In this document: positions 54,776 to 64,000 of the stretch, piece by piece | How positions within the stretch are numbered: position 1 is the first letter of the stretch | Layout of the letters: each line of letters opens with the position of its first letter | Assembly (NCBI GenBank): GCA_047967505.1 | Contig: CM106539.1 | Length of the DNA stretch: 64,000 nucleotides | Strand: one strand, 5' to 3' | Origin: Dipteris shenzhenensis | Lineage: Eukaryota; Polypodiophyta; Polypodiopsida; Gleicheniales | Notes under the pieces: model-generated | What the model saw: only the letters and a program-made list of their open reading frames with translations | What the model was told of the DNA's origin: nothing | Databases searched by the model: none | Program-made: the position numbers and the translations under genes

Positions 54776-55100
54776 TGAAGGACAAATTGATGTTATGGGA
54801 TAATACCTAGGGTCCTAAGGTCTATGGTTGTGAGTGTGTGAACACATGGTGTGCTTGGTTAGGTGTTAGTAGGTGTGATTGAGTGAATCTAGGTGTGTGG
54901 TGTGTGATTGAGAGATTCATGGAGGTGGTGGCTTGATTATAGGATCTTGGTGGCTTCTGTTGTGACATCACATATGATGTACATTGGATACAACATGGTG
55001 CCTATATAATGGCCCTCTATTCATGAATACAAGGCCTTTTGCCTTTGCTTCTATCTCATGTACTCTCTGCCTCTACCATGATCTCAATTATGCTACAACA
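54776..55100 (+). repeat. 3' LTR of the non-autonomous element
   Basis: Second LTR copy, with the same TATA-like box at about 55000. Confidence 0.92.
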
Positions 55101-55372
55101 TTTGCTACTTGCTGTAAGAACCTCTTGTGAAGGAAGATCTGCAAGCCCAAATTGTCTAGAGAAATGAGCAACACATGCTGCATACAGCTGAGGCAAAAAC
55201 ATATCAAGTTTGCATGTCGACCTCAGGGTCAGGGCCTCTACCTTGAGGTGACAAAGGCTCCTGCTGAGAGGACAGCAAACCCACAATATCCTCTTCTGGG
55301 AAAAGGTTACGACTGGCTGTTACAGCAGCCCAAGTAATGCCAACCCCTGAATTTTCTTGAGGGGTATGGCCA

Positions 55373-56317
55373 TTAGAAGAAGTACCATTCCATGTGCGTG
55401 GAGGTAATGGTCTTTGGCTGTAACAATTTTTCTCGGAGTCTGCCAAGCTTCCTGTAATGTCTTTTTTTTCTTTTTAAATTGAGAAGTGGAAGGCAGTGAA
55501 GTAAGATCATTCCCATTAGTAACAATCGTTGCTTTGCCTTTATCTTGGGCAACATACACCTGTCTATCACCTTTGTTTTTATCATAGAAGTCCCACCAGT
55601 GTCTTGGTTTTGCATCTGAGCTGGCATAGTAGCCTGTGGCATTTTTTGCGAACGCAAAGGACTTTGTGAAGCCATATTCCCAAATTTCTTACATTCAAAA
55701 CAAGTGCTTGCAAACAAACCCCACTTAAGCTTGTAGAAAGCACTTCCCATATCAACATTATTTACAGTGACATAATAAGACTCAGGTGTGGGATTATCAT
55801 TATCCCATAAAATGCAAAATCTGTTTGAATTCCCATTTGGTCTCGGAGGAAAGACCACTTTGCCCAGAGATGCTACAATTTTAGGCAAAAGGGAAGCCAA
55901 ACACTGTGGGAAATCCACCACCTCTACCCAAACTAGACAACGATGGCGGATGAGGGCTTGGTAGTCCCTGGTTGGTGACCATGGAAGGACATGTACCATT
56001 TGCTGCCCAAAAAAGAGAGGAGAGTGCTCTAGTAGCATCTGCTTATGCTCCTCATCTGTCACAAAAAAACCCCTTGCTGCATAATGGTCCTTACAAACAA
56101 AAGAACCACCAAGTGTCCTGGTCAACCAATTTCCAACATCTGCAGCAACCAGCATGCGACTTGGAAAGAAAATAATTGCAGCGTGCTTGGCATAGTCCCT
56201 CACAGGATCAACTATGTCATCCACCTCTACCATCAGTCCAACTGTAGGGGATGAATCTTTCCAGGCTTTACGCGTGTCCTCAAAGCCTTCATGCTGGACT
56301 CTTGATACTGGGAGCAT
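55373..56317 (-). pseudogene. LINE ORF1 (DUF4283-type with zinc knuckle remnant)
   Basis: A 314-codon minus-strand frame contains VCKDHYAARGFFVTDEEHKQ, PLFFGQQMVHVLPWSP, ALIRHRCLVWVEVVDFPQCL and LASLLPKIVASLGKVVFPPR. This is the RNA-binding-like DUF4283 region of plant LINE ORF1. It ends with TCFECKKFGNMASQ, a zinc knuckle lacking its histidine and last cysteine. The C-terminal third is lysine-rich and frame-shifted. ORF1 would coat LINE RNA. From 55372 to 55106 the ORF1/ORF2 junction is too degraded to read. Confidence 0.85.
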
Positions 56318-56340
56318 TTGGTCAAGAGCCTGCTGAGCGT

Positions 56341-56889
56341 CTTCTTTCAGTCAAAGTAGCGAAAGAAAATTACCTCTGGTAGAGCCAAAACTGGCTGTTT
56401 TTTACAGCTGTGTACAGACACACTCAATTTCATATATAGATAATTCCTTTGCTGCAGTCAACAAGTCAACTGATTCGACCAAAATTTTGGTGGTAGATTT
56501 GTTGAAGCAGTCAAACATTGACTGATTTGCACAACTGTGTTGACTGAAAAGTCACTGCAGGCAGATACTTAATCAAAATTTGTTGGAATTTTCCTGGCTT
56601 TGATCAACCCATTTCTGATTTTCTGCAAATTCAGTTGGAGAATTTCGTCCTAAGATTTTGGACCTGATTTCCTGTCATGCTTGGTACATGCATCCTCTCG
56701 AAGTTCGGTGCCTTTGCTCCTTTTGCATTCGGATTGGGCCCTCGTGCCTTGGTGATTTCACTTACATGCACTTGCAGTGTTGTGCAGGAACACACTTTGG
56801 CAGTTGTTGTGAAGTGAGTTGCCTTTGAAGTTTTTTAGTGAAATTTGGGATTTGTGCATTTTTGCCTCCTTGCAAATGGTAGGAAATGA
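56341..56889. other. Leader-like region between LINE ORF1 and copia gag
   Basis: No coding sequence is recognised. It probably combines the 5' UTR of the minus-strand LINE (left) and the leader of the copia gag fragment (right). The TTGACTGA/TCAACTGA motif recurs several times at 56455-56550. Confidence 0.4.
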
Positions 56890-57300
56890 TATATTCGGCA
56901 CCAGAGAATAAACTTGATGGGACCAACTACCCTTTGTTGTTGTGAAAGGTGTTTGGACATGTGGTTAGTGGAGCAGAAGTCAGGCTAGCTTCACCTGCTC
57001 CTACCACTGACACTATCACCACGACTTCAAGAGGTGGAGCTCCTACTTAAAGATCATCCGGATCTGCTACATCGGGAGGATCCATGATAGCTACTGCTGT
57101 AACTGTTTCTCATGCACCACCTACAGCAGATCGGAATAGATGGGATGGTGAAGATGCCAATGCACATACCTTGATTGCATTGTCAGGGGAATGGACCATC
57201 ATTCCGCATATTTATTCTTGCAAGATAGCCAAGAATTGTTCATGCAAGGTAGCCAAGGAGTCTTGGGATACACTTTCCAAATTGTATAAGGTGTGCAATG
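56890..57300 (+). pseudogene. Copia gag N-terminal fragment
   Basis: Reads PENKLDGTNYPLL, then (with stops) a serine/threonine-rich insert, then RWDGEDANAHTLIALSGEW, IIPHIYSCKIAKNCSCKVAK and ESWDTLSKLYKVCNDS, the usual order in copia Gag. The segment HIYSCKIAKNCSCKVAKES contains a small internal duplication of the SCK-AK unit. It ends abruptly at about 57300, where LINE RT sequence begins. Confidence 0.8.
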
Positions 57301-57301
57301 A

Positions 57302-58060
57302 TTCGCATGTGCATTCTCCTCAAAGAGGCTGTTTTTGCAATGGCTGATGGCAAAACCCCTGGAGAGGATGGGCTTCATGCTGAATTTTACAAAGTCTTTT
57401 GGGACATAGCTGGCCCTTCCCTACTGGCTGTCTGGAATGAGAGTATCCAAAAGGGGCTGCTCCCAGAGCATCTAAATGGAGGTGTCATTAAACTTATTCC
57501 AAAGGAAGGGTACAGAACAATGCTAAAAAAGTGGAGGCCCCTTACTATGCTGAATTGCTCTTATAAGATATATGCCAAAGCAATGGCTTTGAAACTCAGA
57601 CACAAGATGGACAAGTGGATCCTGGAAGAACAAAAAGGTTTCATCAAGAACAAACACTTATTTGAGACTATCATCAATCTTTGGGAAGGGTGCACCCATG
57701 CTGAGGAAACAAAAAAAGCTTGGGTTTGGGGAAGAACTTTATCTCCTATGTAGCCTTGCTACTATCAAATGCTTCTACAAAGGTTTATGTGAATGGGGAG
57801 ATGTCTTAGAGTTTTATGTAAAAGAGATCCATCAAACAAGGGTGCCCTCTAGCCCCCCTCCTATTTGCAATTGCTGCTGATGCTTTAGGGTGGCTGATTA
57901 AAGAACAAGTGGATGCAGGTGAAATCAATGGCATAGAACTCCCCTCAGGAAACCAGTTGGTTAATCAACAATTTGCAGATGACACTACCCTCACAATCAG
58001 AAACATAGATGTGGACATCCAAAAATTGCCTTTTGTGACTTTGAAGGGGGTTTGGAGGGC
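57302..58060 (+). pseudogene. LINE reverse transcriptase fragment, plus strand
   Basis: Begins LKEAVFAMADGKTPGEDGLH, the RT start in plant LINEs, then NGGVIKLIPKEG, WRPLTMLNCSYKIYAKAMAL, EEQKGFIKNKHLFETI and (after frame breaks near 57730 and 57850) ALGWLIKEQVDAGEINGIEL. It reaches the catalytic box QFADDTTLTI at about 57970-58000. Neither an ORF1 nor the C-terminal half follows. It directly abuts copia gag at 57300 and ends near 58060. Confidence 0.88.
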
Positions 58061-58778
58061 GAGTAGTCTGTGTCCGTACGTTGGCGTATTAGGGTGGACA
58101 CCAACTATTCCATGCTCACTTCATCATAAAGGAGACTTCCACTCCAAACAAATCAGCACTTCTTGAGTGGCCAGTAGTACGCCTAGTCAATCTTTGCCTT
58201 AGGCGGCAATCTGATAGCCCCTACCGCCAAACCATACATCGGCTTCTCCCTCTTGAAGCTCAACTGAAAATTCACTTCAGCACCATGGGTGTGCCAAAGC
58301 TCCAGTCCATGTGGCCCCATCCATTCGTCCATCATGCGTGAAACCTGATCCCTCCAACATAGTATCAAATACCACTGGGGACCACTTCTCCAACCCTGTG
58401 GAGGCCAATTGGAATCTCCAAACTAGATGCGTCTAGGAGCCCACTACGCTGATCGAACCCCCTTTCTAGAGCTACAAGATCATAAGCATCGCGGTGGTTG
58501 GTTGCACACTAGGATATTAACTGCTACCAGCGTGGTGGTTTGCTTCTATTATTATTATTACAAGATGAATGGCATACAATTCATTTGTTTAGGAATTGTG
58601 GATTAGTTATGGGGTTTTATATTTCTCAATGTAAGTACAGTTGTTGAGATAGATTTATTTATTTATTTCTCAATGTAAGTGTAGTTGTTAAGATGTATAT
58701 ATATACATATAATAATATATGTATATACCTCCAGAGGCAGAGGGTGAGAGTCCGAAATCTCTAGGTAGTTCTAGGGCC
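58061..58778. other. Unassigned stretch with AT microsatellites
   Basis: The minus-strand frame 58368-58183 (MDEWMGPHGLELWHTHGAEV...) looks coding-like but is not recognised. ATT repeats lie at 58548-58560. A tandem pair of TTCTCAATGTAAGT begins at 58622 and 58667, and a TATATA-rich run lies at 58695-58730. Confidence 0.4.
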
Positions 58779-59468
58779 TCAATCTCTTAAGTCACGTGGT
58801 AGAGGGCGCCCAGGCTGGAGTTTGCGAGACGCTGACCGGAAGGACGAGCCCCTTTCCTCTGGGTCCCACCCTGAATGGAGAGAGGGGATGAGATGCTGAG
58901 AGGAGAAAACAGAAGGGGACATTGTCTTACCCTTGCCTAATGGCAAGGGAGTCAAGGTAGGTACAAGGGGGGAGACTGAAGCAGCTGCTGCTACTACGGA
59001 GGAGGAGCGGGGGACGGAGGGAGGGAGGGGGGATGGGTGGTGAGGATGACCATAGCATGAGGGAGGAGGGGTGGAGAGAGGGAGGGAGGGGGACGGGTAG
59101 TGAGGATGACCATAGCAGGAGGGGCGAGGGAGGGAGCTCAGGAGAAGGGGAAGGGAGAGGGATGCGGGGGGAGGGGAGGGGGGGGTAATAGGGGCGATCA
59201 CAGGCCCACCCTGCTGATTAGGCTCACCAGGGCTTAGGATCCCCTCCTCAGCCGTTGTCGAGCTAGCCTCCATAGCTTCCGCCATCGCAACGTTAGTTCC
59301 TTCTGACGCATGGGTGATTGCGGCTGTTGGACATCCACTACAAGAGGATCGCCTGGCTGGACAGTGGCCCCTGTCGCTTGTGGGGGGGCCTCCAACCAAG
59401 GGCTCCTGCAACTGTCCTCCGCGGGTGTCTCTCGAACTGCTATGTCTCTCTCCCCCTACGTCTAGCAT
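58779..59468 (-). other. Proline/serine-rich open frame downstream of the ORF1-like region
   Basis: 229 codons, with a tandem repeat of a unit around PSCYGHPHYPSP (three proline-rich units at about 58990-59170). The G-rich plus strand causes part of the bias. It may be the C-terminal low-complexity part of the ORF1-like protein read in another frame, or not coding at all. Confidence 0.3.
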
Positions 59469-59599
59469 GTTACCTGCAGCACTTTCGAGCCAGTTTGCTT
59501 GGTTTCTTTTTCTTTTTTACCTGGGTCCATTGTTGCTCTGAAGGTGTCACCTAGCGAGTCTAAGACTCCTGGCGCTCTTGTCCGAGGGGGTGCTAGGGG

Positions 59600-60128
59600 C
59601 CCTGGCGGGGGTTGGGGGAAGGAGCCCGGCCCTAGCCACGAGGGCAGTCTCTGGCTAAATGACGCATCTACGTGCAACGAAGACACTGGCTTGGTAACCC
59701 AAAAATCTTCACACTCTGATGAAGTGTACCCCCCTCAAGGGTCTCCAGGAGGATCCTCTGGGAGAGACTCTGGGCTCTCAACCACTAGTCTGATCCTGGG
59801 GACTTCGTCGTCTGCTACCACTGATATTGCCGAATCTAGCGGAGACTCGGGCACCATGCCAAACACTCTACCAATGGAGGGGAGGATGGATTTGTATTCC
59901 TTTGGGAGCCCCGGGAAGCGGAGCATCATTGGGAATCGAGGAACATGGTGTGTCGTGTCCATGTCCTCCACTGTAAAGCCATGGTACCAAGGGGAGAGGT
60001 ACACCAAATGCAGGCCAAGTGTCAAGGCGATAGCAGGGGAGCTCAGCTGGATGAGGTAGACGCCTCTTCTGTAGATGGTGACCTCCTAAATGCGGTCGCC
60101 CTCTAGTGCCTAGCTCGCCTGGATTCAC
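59600..60128 (-). pseudogene. LINE-ORF1-like DUF4283 region with zinc knuckle
   Basis: On the minus strand: LGLHLVYLSPWYHGFTVEDM, HVPRFPMMLRFPGLPKEYKS and ILPSIGRVFGMVPESPLDS. This is the DUF4283 type seen in ORF1 of some plant LINE-like elements. After a frame break it reads KIFGLPSQCLRC...MRHLARDCP, a CCHC knuckle (59644-59685) with a TAG inside. It continues directly from the TLDc fragment at 60129. In a LINE this protein binds the element RNA; here it is broken by stops and frameshifts. Confidence 0.65.
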
Positions 60129-60780
60129 TCTCTCACATCATGGTTTAGATTGCTGTCGTCTCCAAAGATCGAGTCCTTTCCATCTTCCCTCTTGGCATAC
60201 GACAGTCCTAATCTCGACTTCCCTTCCGTAAGTATACCCACTCCCGAATTCATATCAGGTTCAGAGAAGCCACCCATCACTGGTGCTAGCGGCGGTCCTA
60301 TCAGCAACCCGTCTGCCCCAAGCTGAGGGCCTTCTCTAGCATAATCGAATAACGCAGCTCCGCTGCCATCCACTTTTTTTCAACATCACTAGGTTCGATC
60401 CGTCGTCGGCAGCCTAGTAGAAAAGGAATGCCTCAAATGTGTCATAGTAGTCGTCTGTGCTTCTGTAACCCTCTGGATTAAAGGCTCCAAACCTGACTCC
60501 CTTCTCAGTGATGCCCACGATCACGCAAGGACCCTTAAAGTCACATTTCTCGTGAAATGTTGCGGCACTGAAGCCATCGATAGACGCCTTGTAGCAGCAT
60601 TTCAATTCTCGACCGGCTAAGAAAGTGTCTGCTAGGAGAGCATCGGGAAATGGAACAACGATGTCGAGGTAGGGAGAAGCTTGAGGGAGTTGGTCTTGTG
60701 GTTGCTGCTGCTGCTTTTTACCGAAGAGGCCTCTGAAAAGGCAAGGAGGAGGAGGAGGAAGAGGAGGGGGGAGACGCCAT
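60129..60780 (-). pseudogene. Plant TLDc-domain protein, broken copy
   Basis: Read from 60780 leftwards: a proline-rich start, LFRGLFGKKQQQQPQDQ, YLDIVVPFPDALLADTFLAG, RELKCCYKASIDGFSAATFH, KCDFKGPCVIVGITEKGVRF and GAFNPEGYRSTDDYYDTFEA. After a TAG (60415-60417) and a one-base shift in an A run (near 60375) it gives [40 protein letters not shown] and [20 protein letters not shown]. This is the intracellular TLDc family of plants (single TLDc domain after a proline-rich N-terminus); TLDc proteins are linked to oxidative-stress resistance in animals. The start codon frame is also disrupted in the proline run. The last TLDc residues are replaced by the ORF1-like sequence. No intron is apparent within it. 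Confidence 0.8.
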
Positions 60781-60897
60781 AGCTAAGGGTCGCGAGGTCT
60801 GATGAGCAAAAGACGATGCAAAGAGTGAGAGTGAGCAACGAGAGAGAGGAGAAGATGATGATGAGGTGGTGGGATCAGGCTCAAGGAGGCTGGTACT

Positions 60898-60909
60898 GCT
60901 TTGATACCA
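60898..60909 (-). other. Primer-binding site (initiator-tRNA-like)
   Basis: On the minus strand TGGTATCAAAGC follows the LTR end CCAACA directly. It differs by one base from the initiator-methionine primer site TGGTATCAGAGC present in three other elements of this window. Confidence 0.8.
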
Positions 60910-61423
60910 TGTTGGAAACGAGCAAGCTGAGCAAAATGGAGACAAGAAGATGGACACAAATGAAGAACTGTCTCTAAGAATGAAGAGAAATGAGGGCCAT
61001 ATGTAGGCTACCTCTACATCCATACTGACATCATAGATGACCTCATACCAAAGGCCACCAAGCTCCTAGAATCTCTCCCCTATCTAGCATCAAGCGGATC
61101 TTGGAAAAGAAACAACCCTCCATCGAATTGGCCACGCAATGATAGAAGGTGTCTTTCTCCATGAGCTCCACCACACCAGCCAGCAAAGAGAGAGAGAGAG
61201 ATGCTAGTATTCTACTCCACCAGCCCGCGTTGAGAGGGTGTCTCTCTCTGTGCGCTTTGCCACACCAGCCCACAACGTGAAAGAGAGAGAGTGGCAGGCC
61301 CGTCACATGATGGGAGAGGGAGTGGTTCTCTGCTTTGCCAAGACACGCAACCAAAAGATCCTGTGTGATGTGAATACTCCGCCCTAAAGACATGCAACGA
61401 AGGGTGCGAGTCCTCAGCTAACA
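60910..61423 (-). mobile_element. LTR of a minus-strand element carrying the TLDc fragment
   Basis: On the minus strand it runs from TGTTAGCTGAGGACTCG to TTTCCAACA, 514 bp, followed by the tRNA primer site. It contains repeated CACACCAGCC / GAGAGAGAG segments (61170-61330), two partial copies of about 90 bp. No second LTR was found further left, so the element is truncated or its other LTR lies under later insertions. The start is set only by TGTTAG; no target duplication can be checked. Confidence 0.65.
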
Positions 61424-61739
61424 CTCTTGCGATACCTCATAGAGCCCCCACTTTGTGTTTCGCCAAGAACTACGCCAAGTAAGTAGGTCCATTTCATTTT
61501 AGTGAGGAAGAAGATCACGGCCGATCATGTGGCTAGATTGCTCATGCAGAATATCTTTAAGATCAGCTTTCATCAAAGCATTCTCGAAAAAGGAGGCAAG
61601 CAAAATGTCACATCAAATTGGGATATGAGCTTTTCAAATTCAAGAAAAGTATAGAGGTAAGATCACCATAATATTTTTACTCCTTGGTTTGACTATTATT
61701 TCCACGAAGGTGTGTAATTGGATAGGGCGAAACTCTGAT
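61424..61739. other. Unassigned
   Basis: No gene recognised. It may already belong to the gypsy remnant that follows. Confidence 0.35.
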
Positions 61740-62660
61740 TTGTTACTTTTCACTTAGAGGATCGACATCAATATGGTGGAGGGCTGCCATGACAAGTATG
61801 CGAAAATAAGATCGTAGTTGGACGATGAAGTAGCTCGAAGCATTTTCTACCCTAAAACTTCGCTTGGGACATGGTGGTGCAATGAGACGTTCTTGAGCAG
61901 TAGTTTTTAGGATATTTTGCTGAAATTTCAAGCATTCAACTAGAAAGATGAAATCAAACAACAGAGAAATCTCTATACTGATTTGAAGGTTTCAATTCAG
62001 AATGAAGTTGCTCTATTTGATCCTATGCACCTAGAAGAGGCTATTGACATCACCATGAAGGTAGAAAAGAAGCTAATCTTTTCCAATAAATGGGACCAAC
62101 TTCATGGAGAACTTAAGGGAGTAGCGTCAGCATAGATCTTAGGAAGGACCATAAAGATTCCAACTTAGTTCCATAGAAGCAAGAAACGGAGGCACAAAAG
62201 AAATCTTCAAACTTTTGACCGGAGAACAAAGACAAAATCACACTGTAAAGGGGGATGTTTCGAATGCGGAGAACAAGGCGATAACATCTTCGAATGATTT
62301 GGCAAGAATGCAATGGTGGGCAACAATAAAGACCCCTTCTTACAAAAACCTAAATGTCAATACAATATAGACCTCCAAAAGGTAAAGATAGCTTCTCCAA
62401 AAGGTAAAGATAGCTTATCCACAGCTTGTTAAAGGCATGGGCGTAGGTATCATACTCAGCACTATTCCTGGTTCAACCCATAATTTTGTTTCTTATAAGC
62501 TAGCACAAGAATTAAGAAATTGGAATAGGGTAAGCTGAACTTGCCAATGGAGCATCCAGAAATCATAAGGGAAAAGCATATCCTCATGTTGAGAGGCTTA
62601 GGGTTCCTATCAACAAGGATCCGCCCGATCGAGTCTAAGAAACTCAATTTGTAGACCTTG
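61740..62660 (+). pseudogene. Decayed Ty3/gypsy gag and protease
   Basis: With many stops the plus strand gives gag-like pieces (LDDEVARSIFYPKT, NEVALFDPMHLEEAIDITMK, VEKKLIFSNKWDQL). A damaged zinc knuckle CFECGEQGDNIFE follows at 62256-62295 (histidine lost). Next is a protease-like PGSTHNFVSYKLAQEL at about 62467-62514, the segment next to the active site in plant gypsy elements. RT and integrase are not found; an LTR-like repeat follows. This is the oldest-looking element in the right part of the window. Confidence 0.6.
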
Positions 62661-63300
62661 ATATAAATGGATGCCAATGTGTATGTAGCTGTCAGAATGT
62701 ATATATATGTGAGCTTTTGTTTGTAATCCCTGACGATGTTGATCGGTATGCCATTGTAGCTAGCCTATTGTGCATGGTTGAAGCTATTTGTTTCAACTCT
62801 GTGTTGAGAGTCATGAGATTAAATCTGCATTTTCTGTTTCGTTTTTAGAGGGCGACTTCAGGCATGTTCTTGGATTTGTCTAGATATATGTTTTCTAACC
62901 TAGTAAAGGATGTGCGGATTTCACCCTTTTGAAGTTTTGCCGATATGGTAACAATTATTGTGCCAGTTGTATTTTAGAAGTTTTTTTGCTTATATAAATT
63001 AGACTCGTGTCTTCACTTGCATTTGTAGCTTGGATAAAGAGAATGTCGACTATTTGTTGCTCAGCTGCCTCCTTTAGTGCTAGCGTTTGTCTGCCCTTCC
63101 TTTCTAGCGTGCTGGAAAAATTCAGTACAAAGACCTATGTATAAACGGATATTCATTTGTGTGTGGCTGTTTGGAAGTGTATATTTCGACAGCATTTGTT
63201 TATATTCTCTACACCCACCATTGGGCGCGGATGTCATAGTAGCAAGTCCTTGCTGTGCATGATGTGTTCATGGTTTTCGACCTTGTGACTGTCGTGATTA
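62661..63300 (+). repeat. Two diverged LTR-like repeats related to 4660-4960
   Basis: At 62661-62950 and about 63137-63290 there are related stretches, each with GGATGCCAATGTGTATGTAG / GGATATTCATTTGTGTGTGG starts and GATGT...CATAGTAGC blocks. The first copy also has GCATGTTCTTGGATTTGTCT followed by AGATATATGTTT, nearly as at 4860. Ends are not defined. Confidence 0.5.
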
Positions 63301-64000
63301 TTAAATTTAACTCAACCGAGTCAGGTAGAAATAAAATTGGAAACTGGGAGAGGAATCAGCCAATGAATTCAGCTTAGAATACACGAATTTGCAGCCCTGA
63401 CACTAAAATGAAGAATGTCTCCTACAACTTTAGATTTTGCCTGAATTAGCTGACTTGCACCACATTTGAGGATTAAAGATACTGCAGAATAGACACTTGA
63501 CTATTTAATATGTCATCATGCTGTTGCCTTTCTCTATTCGGACTATTTTCGGATAGTACTAACTGATCAAATAAATACTTGATCACCCTATTGAGAGGTT
63601 GAGTTCATATAAGAATAGAAAACTCTCTTTAAATTCTAATTTGAAGGTCTAACCCTAAAAGTAAGCAGACTGTAAAGTAAATAACTAGAGCTAGACATCT
63701 CCACTTAACGTCACTTTTTGCATACATGTCCTAAAAAGTGAAATTGATTTAGGCCATGACTAAAGTCCAAACCTAGATCAGGTTATATTTTATAATCCAT
63801 CTAGGTCTCGAGGCCATATTGAACTGCACCTCACCAAGGTTCTAAATGGCCTTTGGTTTGATGGTAAAATCCTCGTAACGTGGTCATTGTGAATCTCTCT
63901 TCAAGGCACATCTGCAAATATGTTCATTCTATGCTTTGACTATAAAGACAAAGTTACGACAGTCCATTATAGTGACAGTTTTGATCCTGTGGCAGTAAAA
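63301..64000. other. Non-coding AT-rich flank
   Basis: I see no gene, repeat or RNA feature that I can support in this stretch. Confidence 0.45.

Larger units (their letters stand above)
52782..55100 (+). mobile_element. Non-autonomous LTR element without known coding domains
   Basis: LTRs of 323 bp (52782-53104) and 325 bp (54776-55100) begin TGAAGGACAAATTGATG and end GCTACAACA. TTTGC flanks both ends (52777-52781, 55101-55105). Two bases after the 5' LTR lies TGGTATCAGAGCTAGC, an initiator-tRNA primer site. TTGGGGGAA precedes the 3' LTR. The 1.67-kb interior has no gag or pol; only short unrecognised frames exist (for example 53554-53748 + and 53733-53915 -). It is a TRIM/LARD-like parasite that would need enzymes from a copia element. 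It lies in the minus-strand LINE. Confidence 0.92.
44677..56340 (-). mobile_element. Minus-strand LINE, host of three later insertions
   Basis: Reading right to left: ORF1 (56317-55373), an ORF1/ORF2 region with deletions, reverse transcriptase parts (52740-51753), zinc-finger zf-RVT region (51305-51081), C-terminal tail (50990-50364 and 44845-44770), and a 3' end at AAAAAAA (44677-44684). Removing the copia element, the small LINE and the TTTGC-flanked element joins LINE sequence in each case, so all three inserted into it. Endonuclease and part of the RT palm are missing, so the LINE is dead. The 5' boundary near 56340 is approximate. Confidence 0.8.

Noticed and set aside
58350-58380. CCAACATAGTATCAAATACC as a plus-strand LTR end and primer site
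   Set aside because: Several mismatches to the initiator-tRNA site and no LTR partner or polypurine tract found.
1-64000. CRISPR arrays, rRNA genes or tRNA genes
   Set aside because: None seen. Tandem repeats in the window lack CRISPR repeat-spacer structure, and I found no cloverleaf or rRNA-like stretch by eye, though a tRNA scan could not be run.

Overview
This window is nuclear DNA from a land plant with a large, repeat-rich genome. Three pieces of ordinary plant genes are recognisable: the last exons of a plastid-type CGFS monothiol glutaredoxin, one exon of an RPL18A-like membrane protein, and a broken TLDc-domain gene of the plant type. Plant LTR retrotransposons and LINEs of several kinds make up most of the rest. 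A fern or a gymnosperm would fit the gene spacing, long microsatellites and intron-rich, transposon-rich layout, but the sequence does not settle the lineage.

Layout. 1-2 kb: a decayed Ty1/copia RNase H end with a probable 3' LTR. 2.2-3.0 kb: glutaredoxin exons. 3-10 kb: AT-rich non-coding DNA with several local duplications and a degenerate satellite array of about 180-bp monomers (7430-9680). 10.97-12.22 kb: a 1.25-kb almost pure purine tract. 12.6-14.1 kb: two 600-bp direct repeats. 14.34-14.84 kb: a 501-bp foldback element. 15-25.8 kb: non-coding DNA with dispersed and tandem duplications. 25.8-28.7 kb: a less AT-rich, gene-like island with an RPL18A-like exon. 29-31.4 kb: a degraded minus-strand copia gag region. 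32.5-42.95 kb: a Ty3/gypsy chromovirus flanked by GAGGC target duplications, with a 2.5-kb gag-only copia-type element nested in its 3' LTR (target duplication GCACT). It sits inside one unit of a roughly 560-bp tandem duplication.

44.7-56.3 kb: a minus-strand LINE broken up by three later insertions. These are a full-length Ty1/copia element (44846-50358, 631-bp LTRs, target duplication CTAAA), a 5'-truncated plus-strand LINE (50410-50946, 12-bp target duplication), and a non-autonomous LTR element without recognisable gag or pol (52782-55100, target duplication TTTGC). 56.9-58.1 kb: a copia gag fragment joined to a LINE reverse transcriptase fragment. 58.2-61.4 kb: a minus-strand LTR with a tRNA primer site next to a TLDc host-gene fragment and a DUF4283/zinc-knuckle ORF1-like region. 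This is the best candidate here for an unusual, gene-capturing element. 61.7-63.3 kb: a decayed gypsy gag/protease region and LTR-like repeats.

No transposon in the window has fully open reading frames. The copia element is closest: its RT/RNase H frame is open, and its LTRs differ at about ten sites by eye. Most in-frame stops look like C-to-T or G-to-A changes, as expected from methylcytosine decay. Boundaries were read by eye from terminal TG...CA, target duplications and primer sites. Protein calls rest on motif recognition, not on searches.
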